64,000 bases of DNA from Flavobacteriaceae bacterium D16 (GTDB taxonomy: Bacteria; Bacteroidota; Bacteroidia; Flavobacteriales; Flavobacteriaceae), in NCBI GenBank assembly GCA_021295155.1, contig JAJTJC010000036.1, forward strand, positions 1,326,807-1,390,806, read 5' to 3'. Below are positions 29,258 through 37,707 of this stretch, one piece after another (the first letter of the stretch is position 1; each line of letters starts with the position of its first letter). The translations under genes and the position numbers were made by a program. The notes under the pieces are model-generated. The model searched no databases. It was given only the letters and a program-made list of their open reading frames with translations, and was not told the DNA's origin.

Positions 29258-30114
29258 TTTCTTACAGGTTGGTTTTGAATAAGGTCAATATAGAGATTCA
29301 CCTTGCTCTTGAGGTCCCTTCTGTGTGTAATAAAATCTAGGAAACCATGTTCCAATACAAACTCTGACGTTTGGAATCCTTCCGGAAGGTCCTGGCCTGT
29401 GGCTTCTTTTACCACACGTGGTCCTGCAAAACCAATCAGGGCTCCAGGCTCAGAAATATTAATATCACCCAGCATGGCATAGGAAGCAGTAGTTCCCCCG
29501 GTAGTTGGATCCGTACATAGCGAGATATAAGGCAGCTTGGCTTCAGCGAGCTGGGCCAATTTTGCCGAAGTCTTAGCGAGTTGCATCAGGGATAAGGCAG
29601 CTTCCATCATCCGCGCTCCTCCTGATTTCGAAATCATTAGAAAGGGTAACTTATTTTTGATAGCATAATCAATGGCACGTGCAATTTTTTCTCCAACTAC
29701 ACTTCCCATCGAACCCCCGATAAAGGTAAAATCCATACAGGATACCACAAGTTCCTTGCCTAAAGACTTACCCACGGCAGAACGAACCGCATCCTTCAGA
29801 TTAGTCCTCTTTTGAGCTGCTTTGAGCCGGTCTGAATATTTCTTGGTGTCTTCGAATTTCAGTGGGTCCTTTGAAGTTAACTTCGGATCCAGCTCGGTAA
29901 AGGTGTTCTCATCAAAAAGGATCTCAAAATACTCCTTACTCCCGATACGCACATGATAATCGTCTTCCGGGCTAACATAGAAGTTTTTAGCCAGTTCTTC
30001 GGATTCGACAATCTTTCCAGTAGGTGATTTATACCAAAGACCCTTAGGAGTGTCTTTTTTCTGTTCCGTTGCGGTTTGTATTCCCTTTTCTTTTCGCTTA
30101 AACCAGGCAGTCAT
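29254..30114 (-). CDS. accD: Acetyl-CoA carboxylase carboxyltransferase subunit beta
   Basis: AccD pairs with AccA to transfer the carboxyl group from biotin to acetyl-CoA, the first committed step of fatty acid synthesis. The 286-residue protein has the crotonase-fold core with [29 protein letters not shown] and the oxyanion segment [16 protein letters not shown]. The usual N-terminal four-cysteine zinc ribbon is absent: its place is taken by [10 protein letters not shown] and [13 protein letters not shown] without cysteines. Flavobacterial homologues I know look the same. The start at 30114 is preferred over 30126. The gene lies 15 nt or more downstream of fbaA, in one operon. Confidence 0.95.
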   Translation of the reverse strand: MTAWFKRKEKGIQTATEQKKDTPKGLWYKSPTGKIVESEELAKNFYVSPEDDYHVRIGSKEYFEILFDENTFTELDPKLTSKDPLKFEDTKKYSDRLKAAQKRTNLKDAVRSAVGKSLGKELVVSCMDFTFIGGSMGSVVGEKIARAIDYAIKNKLPFLMISKSGGARMMEAALSLMQLAKTSAKLAQLAEAKLPYISLCTDPTTGGTTASYAMLGDINISEPGALIGFAGPRVVKEATGQDLPEGFQTSEFVLEHGFLDFITHRRDLKSKVNLYIDLIQNQPVRK

Positions 30115-30141
30115 ATCCGTCTCCATTTTTTGATTTTATCC

Positions 30142-31209
30142 TTACAGCGTGTTGACATTATTTAAATCTTCAAAGGCCTGAGTCAGCCTTTCTATAAATG
30201 ATTTTTCTCCTTCTCGTAACCATACCCTGGGGTCATAGGACTTTTTGTTGGGAAGATCATCCCCGTCCGGATTCCCAATCTGAGCTTGTAGGTAGGCTGA
30301 TTTCTCCTGGACGTAATCCCTTACTCCGGCAAGGAATGCATACTGAAGATCAGTATCGATATTCATTTTAATTACCCCATAACCAATGGCCTCCCGAATC
30401 TCCTCAAGTGAAGAACCAGAACCTCCATGGAAGACAAAATCAATATGATTAGGTTCAACCCCGTAATGCTTTGAAACATACTCCTGGGAGTTCTTCAGGA
30501 TCTTAGGGGTTAGTTTAACGTTACCTGGCTTATATACCCCATGCACATTTCCAAAGGCTGCGGCTATGGTAAAACGGTGACTTACTTTTAAAAGCTCCTC
30601 ATATGCATAAGCCACTTCTTCGGGTTGGGTATAAAGTTTGGAATCATCTACATCCGTATTGTCTACACCATCTTCTTCTCCACCAGTAATCCCAAGCTCT
30701 ATTTCCAGGGTCATGTTCATTTTGCTCATCCGGGCCAGATACTCCTTGCAAATGGCAATATTTTCCTCCAGAGGTTCTTCAGAAAGGTCAATCATATGCG
30801 AGCTGTAAAGCGATTTTCCCGTTTCGGCAAAATGCTGCTCACTAGCATCGAGCAATCCATCTATCCATGGAAGTAGTTTCTTGGCACAGTGGTCCGTATG
30901 TAAGATGACAGTGGCCCCGTAGGCTTCGGCTAATTGGTGTACGTGCTTTGCTCCGGCAATTGCACCCTGAATAGCAGACCGCTGGTTTTCATTGGAAAGA
31001 CCTTTACCAGCATTGAACTGAGCACCTCCGTTGGAAAACTGGATAATGACTGGCGCATTCAACTTGGCAGCAGTTTCCAATACTGCATTAAGGGTATTGG
31101 ACCCGATTACATTAACGGCTGGAAGGGCAAAGCCTTTTTCCTTTGCATATTTAAAAATTTCCTGAACTTCGTCTCCAGTGGCTACTCCAGGCTTGATATT
31201 GTGCGACAT
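30142..31209 (-). CDS. fbaA: Class II fructose-bisphosphate aldolase
   Basis: A zinc-dependent aldolase of glycolysis and gluconeogenesis, 355 residues. Zinc-ligand motifs are visible: ILHTDHCAKK, the IELGITGGEEDGVDN stretch, NVHGVYKPGNVKL and FHGGSGSSLEEIREA. The C-terminal IEKRL-like part (SFIERLTQAFEDLN) is normal. It precedes accD in the same orientation with a gap of under 30 nt and is driven by a promoter box at 31242-31249. Confidence 0.96.
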   Translation of the reverse strand: MSHNIKPGVATGDEVQEIFKYAKEKGFALPAVNVIGSNTLNAVLETAAKLNAPVIIQFSNGGAQFNAGKGLSNENQRSAIQGAIAGAKHVHQLAEAYGATVILHTDHCAKKLLPWIDGLLDASEQHFAETGKSLYSSHMIDLSEEPLEENIAICKEYLARMSKMNMTLEIELGITGGEEDGVDNTDVDDSKLYTQPEEVAYAYEELLKVSHRFTIAAAFGNVHGVYKPGNVKLTPKILKNSQEYVSKHYGVEPNHIDFVFHGGSGSSLEEIREAIGYGVIKMNIDTDLQYAFLAGVRDYVQEKSAYLQAQIGNPDGDDLPNKKSYDPRVWLREGEKSFIERLTQAFEDLNNVNTL

Positions 31210-31241
31210 ATTAGTGTTGATTGGTTTATTTGTAGATGAGG

Positions 31242-31249
31242 CAAATGTA
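31242..31249 (-). promoter_or_regulatory. Promoter -7 box for fbaA-accD
   Basis: Minus-strand TACATTTG, a perfect TAnnTTTG, 33 nt upstream of the fbaA ATG and just past the tamL stop. Confidence 0.6.
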
Positions 31250-31264
31250 ATAAAATAATTAGCT

Positions 31265-33871
31265 CTAGAAAGGATAATTGATCCCTATTTGGAAGACTGC
31301 ATTAGCAAAGTTGTAATCCCGGAACCACCGTTTAGAAGGCACTTCAGCAGGATTATAGGTTTTAAATCCGGTGTCCAGACGAAAAACGAAATAGGAGAAA
31401 TCATAGCGTAGGCCAAAGCCAGATCCTATGGCAATATCGGCCAGAGATTCAAATCCGCTGAAGGTTTTTTTCGGATCATCCACATTATCCCAGACGTTCC
31501 ATATATTACCTACATCGGCAAAAAGGGCACCCTTAATATTACCAACTATGGGAAAGCGGTATTCCAGGTTGAAAGATAACTTCAGGTTGGCTTCATTGAA
31601 GTCGTTAATATCCTGAGAACTTCCAGGTCCGAGTGAATAGGGGAACCAGGCTCTGTTATCATTTGAACCTCCTGCAAAATAACTTCTCACAAAGGGAACA
31701 CTCTCAGAATTACCATAGGGTATCGCTATCCCGAAAAAAGTACGCATGGCAAGGACATTAGAGCGCGAAAGGTCCCAGTGTTTGATATAATCCAATTCGG
31801 TTTTGAAGTATTGAGAGAAGGGTACCCCAAAGACCAGGAGATTACCATTGTCGTTTTCTTCATACGGGATAATGTTGGCTACTGCGGAAAGCAAGTTTCC
31901 TGCACTTTCCAGTTTAATCCTGATCTGAGAAAAACTATTGTCGTTAATCCCTGAACGATTATTCCGCGTAAAGCTGTAGTTACTCGAAAAGATCAGGTTG
32001 TTTTCTGTTAGTCTTTGGCGTCGTTCCTCAATACGACTCACATCAACGAAATCCTGCTGGGGAGTAGCAACGTCTCCATTCAGAACAGCGTTGGTAAACC
32101 CGGTGGTTCCTTCTGGTATAATCAGTCTTCTGGAGTCTGATGCACTACTTGTTGTCTCAAAGAATTCATCCAGTTCAGGATATTCCAAGGGATCCTCATA
32201 GCTGTCCGCTACGTTATCCAGTGATTCATAGCTACTGGTGTAGACATTGAAGAAGCGATCCGGGTTTACATTCCGAACATATTGCACATTAAGCAATTCC
32301 AGTGCACTTCTCTTAAAATCTGAGGGAGACCAGTTGTAACCAAAAATGGAATTAAAAGTTTGCTTGTCCAAACCAATGTTTTTCTGGAAACTGGTACCCG
32401 CCGTTATTCGCGTTGTAGGCAGCATATAATTTGGTACGATACGATCTGCTTTCAGGAAAGGAAGCCAGAATGGGAACCAAATTCTGGGAAAGGTCAGGTT
32501 AATTTCAGCACCAACTTCAGAGAAATAATCCTCGGGAAGGGACTCATCGCTCAGCAACCCAAAGGTGCCCCTGGCAGAAAGGCTTAGTGTTTCTGCCCCA
32601 CCAAAAATATTCCGGCTTACCAGAGCTGTGCTGAATCCAATACCCAATCGCTGGATGTTGGAATGCGTAATATCAAAGTCCAACCCAAGCGAATATTTAG
32701 GACGGGCAGAAAGGTAAATATTCGAGGTCAATATGTCTCTCTCGGGATCCTGGATGAACTCGATGTTGGGATATTTAAATGTGTTCAGGTTGGTGATTTG
32801 CCTGTAGGTTCGAATACGGTCCAAATCCCTGTAAATACTATCTTTATGAAAGAAAATTGCATCCGTCAGTGCCTTGGGTTTATATCGGAGCTTGTCCTTA
32901 TAGTAGATGGTGTAATTGTCAAAGTTGACTGACTTCAGGGAGTCCTTATCCTGACCAAAGCGGTAATCGGCGTATATGTTGATCTGATCAAATTTAAAGA
33001 CCTTGTAGGCCGCTGTGGTAACCGTGGTGTCGTTACGTCTTCTGAGGTCTTCAATATTTAGTTCAACATTCATCAGCTGATCGTCATTGGATCTGGTAGT
33101 ATCCCGCTCAATATTATAAGTAATTGAGCTTTCCTGAAAATTGTAAACACCTGAATCCCTGAAGAGCCTTGTGAGGCGTTCGCGTTCCATATTGAAATTT
33201 GCCAGATCAAAAACCTCCCCTGTGCGGATAAAGGAGTTTTGCGCATTCTGGTTGTAGAGGGAATCTATGGCTGGGGATGCAATTTGTTTAGAAAATGTTT
33301 CTATGGTGAAAGGTTTCCCAAGATTGATATTATAATTAATCTCCGCATTCTGCTTACGGTTCGGAATAATAGAATAATTGGTTGTATTGTTGAAATAACC
33401 TTTAGACCCGTAATAGGCACTAAGGCGTTCCAGTGATCTTCTGGTTTTACTGGTGTCAATAACAACGGGAGCTTCACCGACCTTTTTTAGCCATTCACTG
33501 TAACCTTTAACCAGAAAGGATTCTCCCAGACGGTTAACCTGTTTTTCAGATAGCAAGCGCGTTAAGCGGTCTTCCCTTTTTGGTTTTCGCATCAGCCAGG
33601 CCTGGAAGGTAGAGTCAGGGTTGGGTTTGGCCAGATTGTAAAGATTCAATCTTAGGGGGTATCCCAGGACCCTGCTATTGGGTTTTTGTACCAGGAGGCT
33701 TTGAATATCATCGTCAACAACCCGCTCTCCATTGGTGTAAACGCGGTTTTTGCTAAGAAGTAAATCATCTTCTCCAACCCTTTTAAGCGTATTACAAGAG
33801 GCCATCAGTATTGCAAAACAGAATAAAACTATTTTTGCACTACGGACTTTAAAACGATGAAGGGTCCCCAT
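31265..33871 (-). CDS. tamL: TamL-type outer-membrane barrel lipoprotein (BamA/TamA family)
   Basis: An 868-residue outer-membrane protein. A lipobox (ILMASC, C26) precedes POTRA-like repeats, and the C-terminal ~400 residues form a 16-stranded Omp85 barrel. The barrel ends with GSGFGLRYDFSYFVFRLDTGFK and a terminal NAVFQIGINYPF. The RGD-like family motif is represented by FAGGSNDNRAW, and GSSQDINDF follows. Bacteroidota use this TamA-like lipoprotein with TamB for envelope protein or lipid transport. The ATG at 33871 positions the signal correctly; a longer frame to 33961 would overlap the divergent methyltransferase gene. Confidence 0.88.
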   Translation of the reverse strand: MGTLHRFKVRSAKIVLFCFAILMASCNTLKRVGEDDLLLSKNRVYTNGERVVDDDIQSLLVQKPNSRVLGYPLRLNLYNLAKPNPDSTFQAWLMRKPKREDRLTRLLSEKQVNRLGESFLVKGYSEWLKKVGEAPVVIDTSKTRRSLERLSAYYGSKGYFNNTTNYSIIPNRKQNAEINYNINLGKPFTIETFSKQIASPAIDSLYNQNAQNSFIRTGEVFDLANFNMERERLTRLFRDSGVYNFQESSITYNIERDTTRSNDDQLMNVELNIEDLRRRNDTTVTTAAYKVFKFDQINIYADYRFGQDKDSLKSVNFDNYTIYYKDKLRYKPKALTDAIFFHKDSIYRDLDRIRTYRQITNLNTFKYPNIEFIQDPERDILTSNIYLSARPKYSLGLDFDITHSNIQRLGIGFSTALVSRNIFGGAETLSLSARGTFGLLSDESLPEDYFSEVGAEINLTFPRIWFPFWLPFLKADRIVPNYMLPTTRITAGTSFQKNIGLDKQTFNSIFGYNWSPSDFKRSALELLNVQYVRNVNPDRFFNVYTSSYESLDNVADSYEDPLEYPELDEFFETTSSASDSRRLIIPEGTTGFTNAVLNGDVATPQQDFVDVSRIEERRQRLTENNLIFSSNYSFTRNNRSGINDNSFSQIRIKLESAGNLLSAVANIIPYEENDNGNLLVFGVPFSQYFKTELDYIKHWDLSRSNVLAMRTFFGIAIPYGNSESVPFVRSYFAGGSNDNRAWFPYSLGPGSSQDINDFNEANLKLSFNLEYRFPIVGNIKGALFADVGNIWNVWDNVDDPKKTFSGFESLADIAIGSGFGLRYDFSYFVFRLDTGFKTYNPAEVPSKRWFRDYNFANAVFQIGINYPF

Positions 33872-33877
33872 AAACAT

Positions 33878-33885
33878 CAAAAATA
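33878..33885 (-). promoter_or_regulatory. Promoter -7 box for tamL
   Basis: Minus-strand TATTTTTG lies only 6 nt before the tamL ATG, so the transcript would be nearly leaderless if this box is used. Confidence 0.45.
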
Positions 33886-33895
33886 CACTATTTGA

Positions 33896-34618
33896 ATGGT
33901 TGTCAAAAGTCAATTGAAGTATATCAAAAGCCTTCAGCAAAAAAAATACCGCACACAGCATAACCGCTTTGTGGCAGAAGGATTAAAGACTGTCAGGGAA
34001 TTATTATTGGCAGGGTGTAAGGCCGAGTTACTATTTGCAACCGAAGAGGGGATATCCGAAGAAGTGTCCGCTGATACTCAGCTGATTTCTGCGCGACAGA
34101 TGTCTCAGATCAGTTCCTTTAAAAGTCCCAGTCCGGTTTTAGGGGTCTTTGAAATCCCGCCTGCAAGGAAAGTCGACTTCGCGGATTGGGTTCTGGCTCT
34201 GGATAAGGTAAGGGATCCGGGTAATCTTGGAACAATTATTCGCTTGTGCGATTGGTTTGGGATTTCCCATTTGGTCTGCTCAGAAGACACGGTTGATGCA
34301 TTTAACCCGAAAGTCTTGCAGGCTACTATGGGCTCGATTGCCCGTGTACATATTCACTACACGAATTTAGTTGCCTTTATGGAAGACGCTGATGTCCCGG
34401 TATACGGGGCTTTTATGGAGGGTAAATCGATATATGGGTCAACCCTTCCGGCCAAGGGTATATTGGTTATGGGCAATGAGGCTAATGGGATCTCCAGGGA
34501 GGTAATTAAAATTATTGAAGAAAAAGTAAGTATTCCCCGGTATGGAACGTCTGCAACAGAAAGCCTGAACGTTGCTACTGCAACGGCCATACTGCTTAAT
34601 GAGATCAGGCGAGCTTAA
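33896..34618 (+). CDS. RNA 2'-O-methyltransferase, SpoU/TrmH (SPOUT) family
   Basis: A 240-residue SPOUT-fold methyltransferase. The N-terminal substrate-binding domain runs QQKKYRTQHNRFVAEGLKTV. The knotted catalytic domain shows ALDKVRDPGNLGTIIRLCDWFG (motif 1), ILVMGNEANGIS (motif 2) and VSIPRYGTSATESLNVATATAILLNE (motif 3). It methylates a ribose 2'-OH in tRNA or rRNA using S-adenosylmethionine; the target nucleotide is not evident. It is divergent from tamL with only 24 nt between start codons and convergent with porT, with no gap. Confidence 0.92.
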   Translation: MVVKSQLKYIKSLQQKKYRTQHNRFVAEGLKTVRELLLAGCKAELLFATEEGISEEVSADTQLISARQMSQISSFKSPSPVLGVFEIPPARKVDFADWVLALDKVRDPGNLGTIIRLCDWFGISHLVCSEDTVDAFNPKVLQATMGSIARVHIHYTNLVAFMEDADVPVYGAFMEGKSIYGSTLPAKGILVMGNEANGISREVIKIIEEKVSIPRYGTSATESLNVATATAILLNEIRRA

Positions 34619-35353
34619 TTATTCAAAAGTAAAGTTGATAAAGATCCCTCTTGTTTTCAAGGCTGAGATATTGCCAGTCCATGGACTGTTGGGGTCATTA
34701 TCCGGAACCAGTTCATCGCTAAGAGCAAAAACACCGCGAATAGAGGGGGCAAACTTGAAATATTCCGTATAAAAATCAATCCCAAAGCCCAGTTCGTAAT
34801 GAAAAACACTTTTTTTCATTCGGAAGGTGCCACCACTGTTATCATCCAGACTAGCTTCATTACTTCCCAGATTCAACTGGGTGCCAATACCTCCTATAAT
34901 AAAAGGTTTCCAGTTGCCAAGTCTTCGGGTGCTGACTTTGAGTAAAAGTGGGAAATTGATATAGGTTGATTTGACTTCCCGAATAGCATCAACCGGATCT
35001 GTAAAACCGGGAAACCCCAAAGTTCGCTGTGTATAAAACAAACCTGGCTCAAAGCGCAGATCCAGGAATTCATGTAGCCTCATTTCACCAATAAGGCCAA
35101 CATTAAAACCGATGGATTTGTCTACCAGTATATCCCCAAAATCGTTTTTATATTCAAATTTGAAATCGTATTGGTTGAGACCCAGGAAATAACCCCAATT
35201 CAAAAAATCCTTATCCTCACTCTGAAGGTTCAGGATGGGTTTTTCATTAAATTGGGCATTGCCTGCAAAAAATACCAGTGAAAAAAACAAAAGGAATACA
35301 CCAAGAGAATTGGTGCAAAAATTGGTATTTTTTGTTGTGGAAGTGATCCCCAT
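34619..35353 (-). CDS. porT: PorT/SprT, type IX secretion and gliding outer-membrane protein
   Basis: PorT is a predicted outer-membrane beta-barrel required for type IX secretion. The 244-residue protein has a signal peptide ending around FFAGNAQ and an N-terminal segment with LNWGYFLGLNQYDFKFEY. Barrel-like strands follow (RFEPGLFYTQRTLGFPG; INFPLLLKVSTRRLGNW), ending in an aromatic-terminated FINFTFE typical of outer-membrane barrels. The order ubiE-porT-methyltransferase is conserved in flavobacteria and supports the call. The start at 35353 is preferred over 35377. Confidence 0.9.
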   Translation of the reverse strand: MGITSTTKNTNFCTNSLGVFLLFFSLVFFAGNAQFNEKPILNLQSEDKDFLNWGYFLGLNQYDFKFEYKNDFGDILVDKSIGFNVGLIGEMRLHEFLDLRFEPGLFYTQRTLGFPGFTDPVDAIREVKSTYINFPLLLKVSTRRLGNWKPFIIGGIGTQLNLGSNEASLDDNSGGTFRMKKSVFHYELGFGIDFYTEYFKFAPSIRGVFALSDELVPDNDPNSPWTGNISALKTRGIFINFTFE

Positions 35354-35392
35354 ATGAATTTTTCCTTTAGTGATCAAACACCCGGCGTTTAG

Positions 35393-36121
35393 TTATTTGG
35401 TGGCTATATAGATAGAAGCCACCCCAAAAGTCTGAGGCCTGCATTCAATACCTATAAACCCGATTTCTTTCAAAATATTGTTGAAGGCCTCACCATAGGG
35501 AAATGCAGCAGCAGATTCAGAAAGATAACGGTATGCGGAACGGTCCTTTGAAAATATGCGACCGATCATAGGCAGTAGGTATCGCGAATGGAGGTAATAT
35601 CCCTGTTTGAAAGGGAATCGTGTAGGCACTGAGGTCTCAAGAACTACCAGTGTGCCGCCTGGTTTTAGTACTCTGTAAATTTCCTTTAACCCCTTTCGAA
35701 GATCTTCAAAATTACGCACGCCAAAGGCCACGGTAGCGGCATCAAAGGTGTCCTCCTTATATTGCAGCGCTTCACTATCCCCAATGACCATTTCGATAGT
35801 ATCATCAAGAGCATGTTCCTTTACTTTTCGTTTCCCGATATCCAGCATGCCGGGGGAAATATCCAATCCAACAATTTGTTCCGCCCCGGTTTGTTTCAGG
35901 GCAATGGCAAGGTCTCCGGTTCCCGTGGCAATATCCAGGATTCGGCGAGGTTTTTTCGAAGCCAATATAGATACTACACGTTTCCTCCAGCGGATATCTG
36001 TCCCAAAGGAAATGACCCTGTTAAGCTTGTCATACTCTCCCGATATGGTATCAAACATACGGGTAACCTGCTTCTTTTTGCCTTCTCCAGACTCCTTGTA
36101 TGGGGTAACCTTTTTAGCCAT
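35393..36121 (-). CDS. ubiE: Demethylmenaquinone methyltransferase UbiE/MenG
   Basis: A SAM-dependent C-methyltransferase, 242 residues, catalysing the last step of menaquinone synthesis (Flavobacteriaceae use menaquinone). SAM-binding DIATGTGDLAIAL and the family signatures RMFDTISGEYDKLNRVISFG and GDSEALQYKEDTFDAATVAFGVRNFED are clear. The start at 36121 (MAKKVTPYKE) is chosen because a perfect promoter box lies at 36137-36144, inside a longer frame that would extend to 36214. It is upstream of porT with a 39-nt gap, probably co-transcribed. Confidence 0.95.
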   Translation of the reverse strand: MAKKVTPYKESGEGKKKQVTRMFDTISGEYDKLNRVISFGTDIRWRKRVVSILASKKPRRILDIATGTGDLAIALKQTGAEQIVGLDISPGMLDIGKRKVKEHALDDTIEMVIGDSEALQYKEDTFDAATVAFGVRNFEDLRKGLKEIYRVLKPGGTLVVLETSVPTRFPFKQGYYLHSRYLLPMIGRIFSKDRSAYRYLSESAAAFPYGEAFNNILKEIGFIGIECRPQTFGVASIYIATK

Positions 36122-36136
36122 TTCACTTATTTCGCG

Positions 36137-36144
36137 CAAAGATA
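36137..36144 (-). promoter_or_regulatory. Promoter -7 box for ubiE-porT
   Basis: Minus-strand TATCTTTG, a perfect TAnnTTTG, 15 nt before the ubiE ATG; this supports the short start. Confidence 0.6.
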
Positions 36145-36246
36145 GGGATGTAAATGGCATCTTCACTTTTCCTAACTTTAATTTAGGAAAGTCATATGCC
36201 CTTTCAATTTCCATCCTTTGGCTTCCCGGATGAAAAGAAATTTATG

Positions 36247-36254
36247 TAATTTTG
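36247..36254 (+). promoter_or_regulatory. Promoter -7 box for trkA-trkH
   Basis: Plus-strand TAATTTTG matches TAnnTTTG. It lies 20 nt before a short open frame and about 100 nt before trkA. Confidence 0.55.
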
Positions 36255-36274
36255 CCTGGTATAACTTACATTGA

Positions 36275-36361
36275 ATGAGCTTTAGAAGCTTTGACTCCAC
36301 TGGCTTAGACCAATTCGATATACCGGTAGCGAGATTGTACAACAAGGAATTTATTAGATGA
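36275..36361 (+). CDS. Possible 28-residue leader peptide upstream of trkA
   Basis: A short open frame, ATG at 36275, beginning MSFRSFDSTGLDQFD and ending EFIR. Its TGA overlaps the trkA ATG as ATGA (36358-36361). It begins 20 nt after a TAnnTTTG promoter box. The tight overlap would allow translational coupling of trkA, either as an ordinary small upstream gene or as a regulatory leader. It has no recognisable homologue, so coding status is uncertain. Confidence 0.35.
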   Translation: MSFRSFDSTGLDQFDIPVARLYNKEFIR

Positions 36362-37707
36362 AGATCATTATTGCCGGGGCTGGTGAGGTAGGCTTTCATT
36401 TGGCAAAACTCTTATCATACGAGTCACAGGACATCACCCTTATTGACGCCGATAAAGAAAACCTGATATATGCAGATAGTCATCTGGATATCAGAGTTCT
36501 AAAAGGAGATGCCACTTCTATTTCAGTGCTTAAAGAGGCCAGAGTAGAGTCCTCCGATCTGGTTATCGGGGTAACTTCTTCAGAAACAACAAATATTACG
36601 CTCTGTATGCTTGCCAAACAACTTGGCAGTAAGCGAACTATAGCCCGTATTTCCAATACCGAATTTGTAGATAACCGGGACGTAATTAAGTTTTCCAATC
36701 TGGGCATAGATGAATTGATTTCCCCGGAAGAGCTGGCGGCTTCAGAAATCCAGTTACTGCTGAACCAGTCGGCATTTAACGATACCTATGAGTTCGAAGA
36801 CGGCGCATTGATCATGGTAGGGGTTTCCCTCCCTTCATCGGCACCTTTTGTGGGCAAGACGGTTAAGGAATCGGCTCAGATATTTCCTGAGCTCCACTTT
36901 ATGCCAATTGCCTTACAGCGGGCAGGAACCCAGTATACCCTGATCCCAAGGGGCGATACCACCTTTGATAAAGGAGACCAGGTGTATTTTATCACCGACA
37001 GGAAAGGTGTCGAAGAGCTGTACAAATTAACGGGGAAGAAAAAAGAGGAAATCAAAAATGTGATGATCCTCGGGGGAAGTAAAGTAGGGTATAAAGCTGC
37101 CAGGGACTTATGTAGTAAGCGATTTAATGTAAAACTCATTGAACAGAATAAGGAAAAAGCCTTCGATCTGGCGGAGGATCTTCCCAATGCCCTTGTTATT
37201 AATGGCGATGGCCGTAATGTGGAATTACTGGAAGAAGAAAGCCTGGAATCTATGGATGCTTTTATCGCGGTTACGGGTAATTCGGAAACCAATATTATGT
37301 CTTGCCTTGTAGCCAGATCCAAGCACATTAAGAAAACCATTGCTCTGGTTGAAAACATGGACTATTTCCAACTATCTCAGTCCATTGGGATCGATACCCT
37401 GATTAACAAGAAACTTTTGGCGGCAAATAATATCTTCCGTTATGTACGGAGAGGTGAAGTTGTGGCACTAACCCGATTAAACAACTTGAATGCCGAGATT
37501 CTGGAATTTGAGGTTAAGCCGGGATCTCAGGTGAACGGTAAAATCATCAAACAGATACATTTCCCAAAAACTGCGACAATAGGTGGTGTAATACGAGACG
37601 GGAAGGGTTTTATTGCCCTGGGCGACTTCAAAATCCTGCAAGGAGACCGTGTAGTGGTCTGCTGTATGCCAGAGGCTATCCGAAAGATTGAAAAGATGTT
37701 CCTCTGA
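36358..37707 (+). CDS. trkA: Trk system potassium uptake protein TrkA
   Basis: The cytoplasmic NAD-binding regulatory subunit of the Trk K+ uptake system, 449 residues. Two RCK units are present: RCK-N1 with MKIIIAGAGEVGFHLAKLL and a TrkA-C domain near residues 140-220, then RCK-N2 with VMILGGSKVGYKAARDL near residue 232 and a second TrkA-C at the end (EILEFEVKPGSQVNG). The stop shares its base with the trkH ATG (a 1-nt overlap at 37707), so the two are translationally coupled. Confidence 0.95.
   Translation: MKIIIAGAGEVGFHLAKLLSYESQDITLIDADKENLIYADSHLDIRVLKGDATSISVLKEARVESSDLVIGVTSSETTNITLCMLAKQLGSKRTIARISNTEFVDNRDVIKFSNLGIDELISPEELAASEIQLLLNQSAFNDTYEFEDGALIMVGVSLPSSAPFVGKTVKESAQIFPELHFMPIALQRAGTQYTLIPRGDTTFDKGDQVYFITDRKGVEELYKLTGKKKEEIKNVMILGGSKVGYKAARDLCSKRFNVKLIEQNKEKAFDLAEDLPNALVINGDGRNVELLEEESLESMDAFIAVTGNSETNIMSCLVARSKHIKKTIALVENMDYFQLSQSIGIDTLINKKLLAANNIFRYVRRGEVVALTRLNNLNAEILEFEVKPGSQVNGKIIKQIHFPKTATIGGVIRDGKGFIALGDFKILQGDRVVVCCMPEAIRKIEKMFL

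Noticed and set aside
35748..36233. 161- and 127-codon open frames antisense to ubiE
   Set aside because: They mirror the ubiE coding region in other frames; ubiE motifs are intact on the minus strand.
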